Assembly (NCBI GenBank): GCA_029204225.1
Contig: CM055106.1
Location: 44,243,003 to 44,307,002 of the forward strand
Reading direction: 5' to 3'
Source of the DNA: Diphasiastrum complanatum
Lineage: Eukaryota > Streptophyta > Lycopodiopsida > Lycopodiales > Lycopodiaceae
Length of the DNA: 64,000 nucleotides
Under the pieces are notes generated by a model. The model searched no databases. It was given only the letters and a program-made list of their open reading frames with translations, and was not told where the DNA came from. Position 1 is the stretch's first letter. Each line of letters starts with the position of its first letter. This document shows, in pieces, positions 23,416-35,822 of this stretch. Made by a program: the position numbers and the translations under genes.

Positions 23416-24226
23416 TGGTATCAGAGCCTAAAGGCTGAAATGAGCTAAATCCTTGGTTTTCATTCAATTTGATCACAATTTTTTATCTAAATCTTGTGTA
23501 GATTGGATCTTAGCATCTAGTATTGATTCTAAAACTCAAAGTGAGTCAAATACATTGGAGATTGGTGTTGTGTGACTTCATTTGCAGGTGTTTAGGTGTC
23601 TAAAACCAGAGGCAAAGTTGAATTCAATTCACATTACCAAGATAGCAAGTTTTGCTTACTCCAAGCATTGATTTCTAAGCGAGTTTTGGAGGTGATTTCA
23701 TAGAGGAGGCTTTCTAGCATTCAAGGAGAGGGAATATCAGACTTTTGGGGACTCTTCAAGGCTGTTCTAAGGTGTAGTGGACACCTCCTAAAGTGATATA
23801 GCTTCAGTCCAACCATTGCTTGACTTATGCACCAAATTAGATCAATTTTTCATCAATTTTGATCATTTTTTGCTTGTGATTGGATAGTAGATTGTGTTGC
23901 ATCCTCATTAAGTTCCATTTAGATCTTTTACAAGTGATTTTGGAAGTATATTAGGTTGCTGAAATTCACTCTTGATCAGATCATTTGGAAGCTTTAATGT
24001 TCTTTATAGAAAGAGGGGCAATTCTACTAGTATTGTCTACTTCAATCAAGCAAGTGCATTGTTTCTAGTATTCTATGATTTGATTTTGTTAGAGATCATT
24101 CTTAGATCCCTATAGGAAGTCTATTACTGATCTTTTCAGGTCCCTAAGAAGTGGGATAAGGTAGATCTTCAATCAAATCAATAGAAGTAACCTTCATTTG
24201 TGTCAAGTCCTTGATTAGGAGACTAG

Positions 24227-26190
24227 ATGGCATCTATAAATGCATATCTTTTGGATACTAATGAAAGGCTCAACAAAACTAACTATGCCATACGGAGAGT
24301 TAGAATGGAATCCATCATGATCATGCAAGATGTGATGGAAATTGTAAATGGTAAGGAGGGTGAACCTATTCATCCTCAAGAAAAAGCCAAATACATCAAG
24401 AGGTGCAATGTTGCACTACACTGCATAAAAATGAATGTTGCAAATGAACTCTTAAGAGAGATAGGAGATTGCACTTCGGCTCAAGATGCTTGGGAGACTT
24501 TGCAAAAGGTCTATGAATCCAAGAACCAAATTAGAATGTTAGCTTTGAAGAATTAAATCTATAGAAGCTATCAAAAGAAAGGAGAGAGTGCACATACTTT
24601 TGTCCTAAGAGTAAAGGAATTGAACAAAGAGCTAGCCTTCATAGGTGATCCTATAAAGGATGAAGAGCTTGTTCAACTCGTATTGAATGGACTAAGCTTT
24701 GAATTTGACAATTTGGTTCAAGGATATGCAATTATGGGTAAGCTACCCATACTTGAAGAACTCCAAGGCACACTCATGGCCGAGGAATCAAGAAGGAGCC
24801 AAATGCAAGAGAGGATGGATAGGCTTTCCATCCAAGGTGGAGATGACCAAGCTCTCTTCACCAAAGGCAAAGGCAAGTCCAAAGGCAAAGGATCAACATT
24901 CAAGAAGTCTACAAAGCTTGAGGATCAAAAAGGACCCTCAAAGGCATCTCCATCAACCACCAAAGTCAAGAAGGACAAATCAAAGGTGAAGTGCTATTGT
25001 AGCAAGATGGGGAATTATGCCTCGGAATGCTTCAAGAGGAAGCAAGATCAAAGCCAAGCCAACATGAGCAAAGAGGAGGAGGAGGAGAGTTCACATGAGG
25101 ACTCTCTCATGATGTCCATATTTTCTTCAACAAGCTTCAAAGGAGAAGATCCTTGGTGGATTGACTCGGGTGCTACTTCACACATGACTAGTAAAAGGGA
25201 GTTTTTCTCTTTTCTCTTATCTTATGATGGACCTATAAAGTCTATCTATACAGCAAATGATGAAGCTTGTAAGATTGAAGGAGTTGGTAGCATTCCCCTT
25301 TGCTTAGGATCTTCCAAAAAGATCAACATAGAAGGTGTTTTGTACATTCCTACAATAACAAAGAATCTACTAAGTGTTGGCCAAATGGTAGACAATGGTT
25401 TCAATGTTGACTTTGCTTCAAATGAATGTTTCATCAAGAAGAAGGGTAAGATAGTGGCTAAGGGCACTAGACTTGGCAAACTTTATAAGTTGGATGCATT
25501 TGTGGATACTAATGTTGTCATGTTGGCCGAGAAGAGCAAGATATCTACCTTTACATTATGGCACAAAAGACTTGGACATGTCAACTCGGGTTCCATGGAG
25601 GCTACGATCAAGGAGGAGTATGCTTTAGGCCTACCAAGGTCTATTGGGAAGGAAGACAAGGTTTGTGAAGCTTGTGCCTTATCCAAGACACATAAGAAGG
25701 TGTTTCCTAACTCCATCACAAAGTCATCTCATCCTCTTGAACTCATACACTCGGATGTGCAAATTGCTAGCACCAAATCTAATGGAGGTTCATCCATGTT
25801 TTTAACCTTCATTGATGACTACTCAAGATATTGTTGGGTGTTCTTACTTTCCTTCAAGTCTCAAGTATTTGATACTTTGTAAAGTTCAAGTTGTTTGTGG
25901 AAAAGCATCATAATCATAGCATCAAGATTCTTAGAAGCGACAATGGTGGAGAATTCATCTCCAATGAGTTCAAGACCTTTTGTAAAGAGGAAGGGATCAA
26001 GAAAGAGACTTCTTGTCCTTACACTCCTCAACAAAATGGAGTTGCTGAAAGAAGGAATAGAACATTATGTGAATGTTCTAAGGCTTTAAGATTAGATGCT
26101 TGTTTGCCCAAATCCTTTTGGGGTGAGTCTCTTGTATGTGCAAACTACTTGATGAATAGGGTGTCTTGCAAAGCAATTGAAGGCAAAACT
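24227..26190 (+). pseudogene. Gag, protease and integrase region of C1
   Basis: Gag starts MASINAYLLDTNERLNKTNY at 24227, the same start as in C2. Next come the nucleocapsid region (KCYCSKMGNYASEC), the aspartic protease site WWIDSGATSHM at about 25157-25190, the pre-integrase part (LWHKRLGHVNSG, CEACALSKTH) and the integrase core (FIDDYSRY, LRSDNGGEF, TPQQNGVAERRNRTL). These proteins build the particle, mature it and insert cDNA. The region is broken but very well preserved. Confidence 0.9.
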
Positions 26191-26537
26191 CACCTATTTT
26201 ACAAAAACTAACATCCTCAGCATGCAATAATTAGTTTCATGAAGCAGCACCACTACTAGTTTGGTTCAACTGGACAAATTCATCCCAATCATTCAGTCAA
26301 TAAACAGCTTTAGTCATGTATGAAACCAATCACCAAAGAACATTATGGTCCATTGCAACTATCTAATCCCTCATAGCATGAAATACAAGCAACAAGCTAC
26401 ATGATTCACACATGCTAATCATTCTACATGAATTATAAACCACCTCAATGAAAAAAAATTACAACAAAATGAATCCCAATCAATCCTAAAAGTGATGGAG
26501 AATGCACAAATCAAAGATCTAGATCCAAACTATGAAT
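26191..26537. other. Unassigned stretch between C1 and F
   Basis: AT-rich DNA with no coding signal. It may be the outer part of the left LTR of F, but the right LTR copy lacks a matching segment, so this cannot be confirmed. Confidence 0.35.
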
Positions 26538-26844
26538 ATTAGGGCACCTACAAACTTATCATACCCTAACCCTAACATCTAACCTAATAGGTCATTGGAT
26601 CCACCCTAACTTCGTGTTAAGATCTCAAGATCCAATAACAATGTAAAACATAGAATTTCTCTAGCCTATCTAAACACATTTTGGCCTCATTTCAAACATG
26701 CTATCACAATGTAATATGAGGAATGAAATCTTTGGAAAGCATCATATGTGATTTGTCATGTGGGGCATCTATTTACATGGCCTTCTTGCCAATTACAATG
26801 CATGTGACCAAAAATGATCAAGCGAGAATTGTGAACTTTCAATA
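26538..26844 (-). repeat. 3' LTR piece of F
   Basis: It shares about 300 bp with 30381-30703, starting ATTAGGGCACCTA and ending CTTTCAATA. On the inner side lies CTCCTCAT, the reverse of the polypurine tract. The outer extent to the left is uncertain. Confidence 0.8.
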
Positions 26845-26927
26845 CTGCTCCTCATAATTTAGCTAGATGATAACATAGCTTTAATAATTAAGCCAAGGGA
26901 TGATCTAAGCTTCAAAAAATCATTATT

Positions 26928-28060
26928 TTAAAGAGGCTTTGTCAATACATCAGCAATGCATTCTCCACTTGAAACATGCTCCAATGAGACCTCCTTAGCT
27001 TGGACCTTTTCTCTTACAAAGTGGTGAGCAATCTCTATGTGTTTGCTCCTTGCATGGTAGATTGGATTGGATGCTAGGTGTTGGGCTGAGATGTTGTCAT
27101 TGTAGATGAGTGGAATGACACCTGATCTGATCACTTTGAGCTCCTCAAGCAACCTCTTGATCCATAGTACGTCCTTGGTTGTGGTTGTTAGAGCCTTGTA
27201 CTCGGCCTCGGTTGATAAAAGAGATATTGTTTCTTGCTTCTTTGATAGCCAAGAAACCACACCTTCTCCAATGAAAGTTGCAAAGGCACTTGTTGACTTT
27301 CTATCCTTCTTGTCCCCTGCAAAATTTGAATCACTAAAAGCATGCAAGTTAATGGATTCACCTCTATAGAGGATCCCAAAATCTAGTGTGCCCGAGGTGT
27401 ATCTCAATATTCTTTTGGCACATTTCCGATGGATAACTAATGGATCTTGCATATTTTGACTAAGCTTGCAAACACTATAGGAAAGATTAGGTCTTGTTAT
27501 GGTTATCCACATTAAGGAGCCAATAAGTTTCCTATAAAGAGTGATGTCCTTGAAGAATCTTTCATCCTCTGAAAGGTTACTTTTACATCATGCTCCATAG
27601 GAGTCTCTACATGCTTGCATCCATGCATGTTAAATCTATTGAGTAATGAAATAGCATACTTAGATTGACAAATGAAGACATAATCTAAAGATCTAAGTAC
27701 TTCCATACCCAAAATGAAGTGTAAATGTTCAAGATCTACCATTTTAAACTCTTTGAATAGATCTAGCTTAGTTTTTTCAACACCTTCTAAATCATCTCCA
27801 CTAAGTATGATATCATCAACATAAAGTAATAAAAGTACAATGCCTTTTGCACTAAATCTCATGTACATAGATATAAGAAAAGTATTGAGCCTTGTGTTCC
27901 AAGTTCTAGAAGCTTGTTTCAAACCATACAAGCTCCTCTTGAGATGGCACACCTTGTCTTCCATACCTTGCTTGATGAAGCCCTCAAGCTGCTCCATGAA
28001 TATGTCATCTTCCGAATAACCATTTAAAAATGCATTTGACATATCCATTTGAAAAAACAA
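26928..28060 (-). pseudogene. RT and RNase H of F
   Basis: The RT shows QMDMSNAFLNGYSEDDIFMEQ, SLYGLKQASRTW and the catalytic YVDD at 27812-27823. RNase H shows HAFSDSNFAGDKKDRKS, LSTEAEYKALTTTTKDVLW, YNDNISAQHLASNPIYHARSK and ECIADVLTKPL. This is the typical copia arrangement. It is fossil, with light damage in RNase H. Confidence 0.88.
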
Positions 28061-29741
28061 CCAATCAAAGTGAGAAGCTTGACAAAACTCTCAAAAACAT
28101 GTGCTTTAGAGGAAAGTAGATATATCCATCCATATCTTGAGTAGTCGTCTGTAAAGGTGACAAATATTGTAGCTCCACCATTGCTCTTTGTGCTAGCAAA
28201 ATGCACATCTAGGTGGATCAACTCAAGAGGATGACTTGTCTTTGTGATTGAGCTTGGGAAAGGTAACTTGTGTGCCTTAGCCAAGGCACAAGCTTCACAT
28301 ACTCTTTCCTCCTTTGCCAAAGATCTTGAAAGGCCGAGAGCAAGCTCCTCCTTGCACATGGCTTTCATGGACTTGGTGTTGATGTGACCAAGCCTCTTGT
28401 GCCACAAATCAAATGTGGTCATGTTGCTCTCTTCGGTTACCATCACAAATCGGTTAGGATCTACAAAAGCATCAAGCTTAAATAACCTCCCAAACCTTGT
28501 TCCCCTTGCTATGATCATCCCACTTTTCTTGATGTTGAATACATTAGTAGAGATCTCCACAATGAAACCATGATCTAAAAGTTGACCAACACTAAGCAAA
28601 TTCTTAGTGATGCTAGGAATGAAGAGAACACCATCTATCTTAGTCTTCTTGGAAGATCCTAAGCATAAGAGAATGGATCCCACACCTTCAACTTTACATT
28701 CATGATCATTTGCTGTAAAAATGGACTTTATAGGTCCTACATAAGGTGTGAGTTGAGAAAAATACTCCCTTCTACCCGACATGTGAGAGCTAGCCCCACT
28801 ATCTATCCACCAAGGATCTTCACCTTTGATATCTGATGATGAAAATTTTTACATCATGAGTGAGTCCTCATGAGAACTCTCTTCCTCCTCTTGTCCCATA
28901 TTGGCTTGACCTTGAGCTTGCTTCCTCTTGAAGCATTCCGAGGCATAGTGCCCCATCTTGCTACAATAGTAGCACTTGATCTTAGATTTGTCCTTCTTGG
29001 ACTTGACTTGTGATGATGATGATGTAGATCCTCCTTGATCTCCATCCTTTGCTTGCTCCTTTTTGAATGCTCTTTGCTTTGCCTTTGCTCTTGAGAAATA
29101 AGGCTTTGTCATCACCATCATTGATGGAGATCCTCTCCATCCTTGATTTGATATAAGCCTTCCTACTCTCCTCGGCCATCAACACACTTTGAAGGTCTTC
29201 AAGTGTAGGCAAGTTTTCCATTATGGAAAAGCTTTGGACAAGATTAGTAAAATCACTACATAAGCCATTCAAAACTACTTGCACAAGCTCACTCTCTTTT
29301 ATAGGTTCACCAACATAAGCAAGCTCTTTGTTCAAATCTTTTACTCTCAAAACAAATTGATGTCCACTCTCACTCTTCTCTTGGAAGCATTGAAGAACTT
29401 GGTTCTTGAGGGAAAGTAATCTTGAGGTATATTTGGACTCCTGAGATACATGCTCCTACTTCTTTGAGCGAATCATTTGCAACATTCATTTTAATACAAT
29501 GGAGTGCAATCTTGCACATTCTCTCGTATTTAGTTGCTTCTTGTGGATGGATTGGCTCATCTTCCTCTCCATTCACAATATCCATCAAATCTTGCATGAT
29601 AAGGATGGATTTTATTCTTAACTTCCAAATTGAATAATTTGAAAAGTTCAATATATCACTAGAATCCAAAAGATAGGAACTTATGGATGTCATATTCAAT
29701 GATAGGGAGATAGATTCAATATAACAAGATAGATTGTACAA
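28061..29741 (-). pseudogene. Gag, protease and partial integrase of F
   Basis: Gag opens near 29700 (MTSISSYLLDSSDILNFSNY) with LRIKSILIMQDLMDIVNGEE. The knuckle CYYCSKMGHYASEC lies at about 28935-28980 and the protease site (WWIDSGASSHMSG) at about 28760-28815. The pre-integrase block LWHKRLGHINTKSM and the start of the integrase core (FTDDYSRYGW) follow. Several breaks are present. Confidence 0.85.
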
Positions 29742-30380
29742 GATATGATCACTTACTAGCTATCCCACTCTCTTTGCAAACATAGCTCAATTTACTATAG
29801 ATTTGATCAAACTAGTCTCCTCCTTGATCTCAACTTCACAAGAAGGGTGAATTCACCTATACTGAACCAAAAGCACTTTATAGCACACAAATGTGTCACA
29901 AATAAATCCTTCTAAATTCAAGTTGAATCACATTGACATATTCAATCACAAAACTATCCAAAAACGGGCCAAAATGAGACACAACCTTCACTAGTGTTTC
30001 ATTTCTTGATGAAGAAAACATCAAAACACTTGATCTAAACCTAAAGGTATATTTAAAGACCTTAAGAAGCCTAAGAACGACCTAATTAAGCTCTCAAATG
30101 GCTGATTCAAAAACCTAAAGAGTGGTGGCATTCAAATCCTTATGAAAATCTCTACCAGGAGACATGTACTCCAAGATTCAACGTAGCAAGCTTCTCAAAC
30201 CTGTAATCAACTTCAGTACATTCCAAAGCATGTAATTAATACATAAAATCACTCACATTTAATAGTTATAACTCGCCACCCAAAGACAATGTTGATGGAA
30301 GTGAAAAAACTCGATTTTTTTTCATATTTTGATGGAGATCCCATCATACATTTATACATTCCAAGCTCGAATTTGAACAT
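29742..30380 (-). other. Leader region of F
   Basis: AT-rich, non-coding DNA between gag and the right LTR piece. No iMet primer site is visible. It probably mixes the element's leader with the inner part of its decayed 5' LTR. Confidence 0.45.
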
Positions 30381-30703
30381 ATTAGGGCACCTATGAACTT
30401 ATCATACCCTAACCCTAACATCTAACATAATAGGTCATTGGATCCACCCTAACTTAGAATCAAGTTCTCAAGATCCAAAAACAATGTAAAACATACTATT
30501 TTTAGATCCTAGAATTTCTCTAGCCTATCTAAACACATTTTGGCCTTATTTCAAACATGCTATCAAAATGTAATATGAGGAATGAAGTCTTTGGAAAGCA
30601 TCCTATGTGATTTGGCACATGTGGCATCTATTTACATGGCCTTCTTGCCAATTACAATGCATGTGACCAAAAATGGTCAAGCTAGAATTGTAAAATTTCA
30701 ATA
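30381..30703 (-). repeat. 5' LTR piece of F
   Basis: It repeats 26538-26844 with about 10% visible differences and small indels, so F is considerably older than C2 or E. Its outer end (TTTCAATA) abuts the leader of N2 at 30704. Confidence 0.78.
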
Positions 30704-31000
30704 CTCAAGAAAACCAAAAATTAAGAATGCATTTCAAGACTTATTCCTAGTATCTTTGTCAAAAAAATGTAGAAGGACACTCTACCACCAACTTTGAAAA
30801 GCTCCAAGAATTATCAAATCCAATTCCAAACTTCCCTGGAGAAATAAGCACTCCAAACCGGGATGAAAATCCAAGTGCTTCAAACTTCCAATTCGATGTA
30901 GAGCTTGTCTCCATTCCATCCAAGACCACATCTTACTCAGCGAGCTCCGATACCAATGTAAAGAGCACTAGGGAAAACCCCTAAGATGAAGATAAGAGAA
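30704..31000 (-). mobile_element. Element N2: leader, primer site, inner LTR end
   Basis: Read on the minus strand, 30956-30704 matches the leader of N1 (17992-18190). A slightly altered primer site (reverse of TGGTATCGGAGC) lies at 30944-30955. The LTR end starts at 30957 and runs to 31000, where element D begins. The remainder of this LTR lies at 47847-48250 beyond D. Confidence 0.8.
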
Positions 31001-31237
31001 TTAGAATTAAAGTAGAATCATTGTGCTACTGTACTGTGGGACCTATCAGTTGATAAGGATCAGTTGGCCTCGCCACGAGGCAGGTCGACGGGACACGCAT
31101 CCCGCCAACGGCAACCTGGGTCATGCATGGATTGTTTGAGTGAAAAACTATATGTACATTGTAGAAATACAATTGCTATGTGAGCTGGTGTTAGTATGTA
31201 GCATGATCTGTGTTCCTGTGCAAAGCAAATTCTAAGT
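31001..31237 (+). repeat. 5' LTR of D
   Basis: It begins TTAGAATTAAAG and ends TTCTAAGT just before TGGTATCAGAGCC. The termini form the inverted pair TTAGAATT/AATTCTAA rather than a clean TG..CA. GGCCTCGCCACGAGGC at about 31071 is a perfect GCCTCG/CGAGGC palindrome, also present in the 3' LTR. Confidence 0.82.
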
Positions 31238-32509
31238 TGGTATCAGAGCCGTACAGGGAGTGTACACAGTACAGTGTCGTCGTTGAAGAGAGCTTCAGGA
31301 GAAGAAAAGTCTTCTGAGAGTTCGGGGTTTACAGCGGGCTGGAGACGGAAAGTGAAGCACTAGTGTATGATTTCTAGCATACAGAGGTTTGCTAGGTGTG
31401 AAACCGTGTGAGGATTCACAGACAAGGCCTATCAGTTGGAGAAACGGAATTCTAAAAATTCCGTAAAGTAGTTGCTTGTTGTTTGCAATCGGTGTGCATC
31501 CGAATGGACACCGTTTGACGAACGATCTGAAGTATCAGATTCCTTGCTGTAGGGCGACCTCAGAGCAAGAGGATTTGTTTGTTGAAGAGCTGTACAAAGG
31601 CTACTAAGTGCCAAGAATGGTGCAAAAACTCTAGTTTAGGATTTACAGATGATAAATCATGGATTTCTCTCTGTATTCAACAGATTTTGGAGCTGTAAAG
31701 AGCTAGTGGAGGGCGCCCCATCAGCGCGTAGCAGATGTGAGAGAGCCATAACTGGCCGCGGATCAAAGAGCCTGTCAAATCATTAAGTGTTTGGTGAAGA
31801 AAGGAAATAAGAGGCCGAAAGAGGGATGCGGACAGCTCGCGCGCGGTGAGGAGGAGAAGCACGTAGTGCTTCAAAGGTGGTTGCGACTAGAGGAATCTGG
31901 ATTGGTGCACAAGAATGTCATCAGATCTCATGGAATCTGGATGGACGATGGAGATTAAATCTACGTGGACCATTGGATCCAGATAAGCCATTGGATTGCC
32001 ATAAAATCCACATGAACTTCAATTGAAGGGGCATGAAGAGCATAAGGCACTTCAACTTTATTAAAAATTTTCATACTAAAATTGGAGTTGGGTCCCTTCA
32101 CAAGTGAAAGGTGAAGTTTCTTCACTCTGAAGAAACAGTTCAAAAACTAGAAAAATCCCTATTTTTGGATCCTTTGTCCATTTTGACCCAAACGAAAGGC
32201 TGCAACCTCCAAACGAAGGGCACCCGGACTGTACCTACAAGTACGGTATAGCAAAACAGAGTGATTGTAGTGGAGAAAGTGTTCAGAGTGCGCCAAAAGT
32301 AATTTCACCATTCCACTGGGCACGTAGTTGGGAGTTGACGACTGAGTGCATTTCAGAAGGCGATGCTATTTTGGCTTTCAAATTAGTGGAAAAGCGGCGA
32401 GTGGCCTGGTAAGGGAAAAAGTGCAAGTCATTATTTTCAACTTCTGACATCACTGTTGGCCTCGGCATACTGTTTTTACCCTACGGCAGAAGATTCAAGC
32501 AGTTTTGTG
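31238..32509 (+). other. Primer site and leader of D
   Basis: The iMet primer site opens the leader. The following 1.25 kb is moderately GC-rich, purine-rich and without recognisable protein. Small minus-strand ORFs here are not supported. Confidence 0.65.
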
Positions 32510-33440
32510 ATGGCAAACATGGGAGAATCCATTTTGAGTGAAAGTAGCAAATTGGACAATATTTCCAACTATGCAGTGTGGAAATTCAAAATGAAAAACA
32601 TACTGATGGAGAAAGATGTGTGGGAAGTCGTCACAGGTGATGAGAGAAGGCCGCCAAATGAAGCGGATATCAAAGTGTTCGATAAAAAGATGAGGAAAGC
32701 TTTGACCTTCATTAACTTGTCAGTGAACGATCACATCATTACCCACATTTGTGATGTTGTTACACCCAGACAGACATGGGATGTTCTAAAGGAGCAGTTC
32801 GAGATGTCAAATCCATCAAGAATCATGTTTCTGAAGTCAAAGATTAATAGTGCCCGCATGGAACAAGGAGAGCACATTCAGACGTACATGACCAGAATCA
32901 AGACAATGAGGGATGAACTGCATTCTATTGGTGAGCGCGTACGTGATGTGGAGCTGGTGCACAATGCATTGTGTGGCATTGTAGAACCCTATCAAATGTT
33001 TGTGAGCGGAATAGCATCAAGAGAAAGATTGCGAACCTTTGACGAGCTCACAGGAATCTTGATGCAGGAAGAGCAACGGCGAGAAATGGTGAAAGCTAGA
33101 CGTCAGAATACTGACGATCAAGCACTTGCGACATGCCAAAAACAAGACAAGGGCAAGGGCAAGAAGAAGTCTGAGTAACAATTTGCCAAGACTCAGGAGG
33201 ATGAGGGATCTTCCAGTAAGACCAAGAAGAAAGTCAAGTGCTTCCATTATGGTAAAAAGGGCCATTGGAAGAGTGAATGTCGCAAATTCCTGGTGGAACA
33301 AGACAAGGGGAAACCAAAACAAGCAGGTAACCTTGTCGATGAGGGTGAGATTGAAGACTCTAGCATCTTCATATCTGCATTGTCATCTAATCAAAATGAT
33401 CAAGCGTGGTATATTGACTTGGGAGCCACAAGACACATAA
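32510..33440 (+). pseudogene. Gag and protease start of D
   Basis: I choose the start at 32510 (MANMGESILSESSKLDNISN) because it matches other copia Gags; an upstream in-frame ATG at 32456 adds no family-like residues. The UBN2-type core is clear (QTWDVLKEQFEMSNPSRIMFL, HIQTYMTRIKTMRDEL). A degenerate knuckle (CFHYGKKGHWKSEC) is at about 33240-33285, and the protease site region (WYIDLGATRHITG) at 33408-33446. It is a fossil. Confidence 0.85.
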
Positions 33441-33445
33441 CAGGT

Positions 33446-34990
33446 ATCAAGAATTGGTTCAGTAGCTTGAAAGTGTTGGATAATGGAACGTTCGTTTCAC
33501 AAGCAAATGGTGAGGTGTGCAAGATCAAGGAGATAGGCATCGTTTCAATCCAACTACCTGATGGCAAATCAGGGAGGTACTTTACGTACCAGGTTTGAAG
33601 AAAAATCTACTTTCTATTGGAGTCATTACTGATCAAAAGTTGAAGGTAGAATCCGCCCATGATCGTTGCTTTGTAAAGGATGTAAACCAAAAGTTCAAAG
33701 TTATTGCGGATGGAGTAAGGGAGCCCAATACAAAGTTGTACAGTTGAATGCAACAATCAAGGGGCAACTTGGACTCGTATCGTCCATTCCATCACAAACT
33801 GAGTTGTGGCATAAGAGGCTTGGTCACTTGAGCTTGGGAAGCCTCATTCTGATGAGAAAATTGGAGATGGTAACAAGATTGCCTACCATAGGAAACCACT
33901 TGAAATCGATGTGCGAATCATCTGTATATGGGAAGCAGCATCGAGAGAAGTTCAATAAATGTGGTGTTGCAAGAGCAAAGAACATCCTGAATTTAATCCA
34001 CACATATTTATGCGGGCCTATGAGGACCATGTCCTTAAGTAAAGCCTTCTATTTCATGACCTTTATTGATGATATGTCACGTAAGACGTGGATCTACTTC
34101 TTGAAGAAAAAATCAGATGCATTTGACAACTTCAAGAGCTTCAAAGCATTGGTCGAAAATCAGACAAGTAGGAAGATCAAAGTCCTAAGATCAGATAGTG
34201 GAGGTGAGTACAAGTCTAATGACTTCAATGATATTTGTGATCAATGTGGGATTAAAAGACAATTTACACAAGCTCATACTCCTGCTCTCAATGGTGTAGC
34301 TGAGCGCAAGAATTGTACGATTGTGGAAAGTGCCAGATCTATGCTAGCTGAGATGAAACTACCAAAAGATTTTTAGTCAGAAGCATGCAGTACGGCAATC
34401 TATCTTCAAAATAGAAGTCCTACCATTGACATACCAAAGATAACACCTAAGGAAGCATTCATGAAGAAGAAGCCAAAGGTGAACCATTTTCGAATCTTTG
34501 GATGTAAGGCCTTTGTACACATTCCTAAGGAAGAGAGATGTAAACTTGATGTAAAAGCTATCAAGTGTATATTCCTAGGATATGATGATCGTGTGAAAGG
34601 CTATAGATGTTTTGATCCAGTGGAAAACAAAATCCATATAAGCCGTGATGTTATCTTTGATGAATCCAAGATGTATGAAGACGAGGATACTGAGAAGATA
34701 GATACATCCAGTGGGAAAGATGGTATAGTGAGGATACCACCTGATGATGATCCATTCATTGACTTCCAAGTGATGAAAATGAGGATATATCTCAAGATAC
34801 TACTACTCAACCTCAAGAGACAAGTTGGAGAGGTAGAGATAAACCTTTTGGTGCAAGAAGGATTGAGATTGCAGGTGACAAACGCAAGGAGAAGGATGTA
34901 CCGTGGGATACATTTTCACCAGGAAGCCGATCACTTGACAGGAAGCTCCCTAAGTGGTTTAAGAAATTGTTGGAGAGCCGCGACATAGAT
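33446..34990 (+). pseudogene. Integrase region of D
   Basis: The pre-integrase part (LWHKRLGHLSLGSL, CESSVYGKQHREKF) is followed by the rve core (MTFIDDMSRKTWIYF, LRSDSGGEYKS, TPALNGVAERKNCTIVESARSM) and the C-terminal motifs FGCKAFVHIPKEER and KCIFLGYDDRVKGYR. An acidic linker (EDEDTEKIDTSSG) leads to RT. It is a fossil with several breaks. Confidence 0.85.
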
Positions 34991-34999
34991 GACTTTCCA

Positions 35000-35822
35000 A
35001 GATCATCTAGCCAGGGAGAGCTACGAAGATCAACAAGAGAAAAGACACAACATGAAAGGTATGAAACAAATTATGCTCTCTTATCTAGCATTATTCAAAG
35101 CAAAGAACCTTCGACTTACGGTGAAGCGAAGGATGATGACATTTGGGTCAAGGCCATGGGAGAGGAGATGGAGATAATTGCTAAGCATAGCACATGGGAC
35201 TTAGTAGAACTACCAGTTGGCAAGAAACCCATTGGTTGCAAATGGGTATACAGGACTAAGTACCTTGCAGATGGAAGTATAGCAAAGCACAAGGCAAGAT
35301 TGGTGATCAAAGGGTATGCACAAAGTAAAGGCATCGACTATGAGGAGACCTTTGTGCCAGTATGTAAGTGGAATACTCGTCTACTTGTTGCTTTAGCTTC
35401 ACATTTTGGTTGGCCTTTGCATCAGATGGATGTGAAATCTGCTTTTCTAAATGGTGATTTAAAGAAGAGGTGTTCATGGATCAACCTAAAGGCTTTGTAG
35501 CGAAGGGACAGGAAAATAAAGTGTGTCGCTTGAAGAAAGCGCTTTACAGTCTTAAACAGGCACCACGTGCATGGTATAGCAGGATTGATGCCTACTTTCG
35601 TTCAAAGACAATGGTGAGAACACATTCTGATCCAAATCTATATGTCTTATGCTTTGATGGTATGGTTCTTTATGTTGATGACTTGATTATTACGAGAAAT
35701 AATCAAGAAATGATAGATATGATCAAGAAAGATCTCATGGAACAATTCGAGATGACAGATCTCAGCCTGATGCATTATTGCCTTGGAGTAGAGGTGTGGC
35801 AAAAAGGACACGAAGTGGGTTT
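35000..35822 (+). pseudogene. Reverse transcriptase of D, part before insertion E
   Basis: RT motifs run WVKAMGEEMEIIAKHSTWDL, CKWVYRTKYLADGS, QMDVKSAFLNGDL, LKQAPRAWYS and the catalytic YVDD at 35671-35682. The sequence ends at the target-site copy GGTTT (35818-35822) where E is inserted. RT continues after E at 40920. Confidence 0.9.

Larger units (their letters stand above)
22756..26190 (+). mobile_element. Ty1/copia element C1, 5' portion
   Basis: C1 is close kin of C2 (41366-47166) in the opposite orientation. It has a 5' LTR, the iMet primer site at 23416-23427, a leader, gag, protease and most of the integrase. Recognisable similarity ends near 26190, with no RT, RNase H or 3' LTR in place. 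It is a fossil with a few breaks. Its protein is nearly the same as that of C2 over long stretches, so the family was recently active. Confidence 0.93.
26538..30703 (-). mobile_element. Ty1/copia element F
   Basis: F is a minus-strand copia with LTR pieces at both ends (26538-26844 and 30381-30703). It carries gag, zinc knuckle, protease, partial integrase, RT and RNase H in the correct order. It is a fossil with several breaks and a reduced integrase-RT region. No primer-binding site is recognised beside the right LTR piece, so that LTR is incomplete. It is related to C1/C2 in both LTR and protein, but clearly older. Confidence 0.88.

Noticed and set aside
23416-23427. TGGTATCAGAGC strings as possible tRNA-Met genes (also 9509, 17993, 31238 and inverted ones)
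   Set aside because: Only the 12-base tRNA 3' complement is present beside LTR ends; these are primer-binding sites.
24718-24903. Antisense ORFs across gag and protease, also 25246-25719 and 44178-44651
   Set aside because: Shadow frames opposite well-supported retroelement coding.
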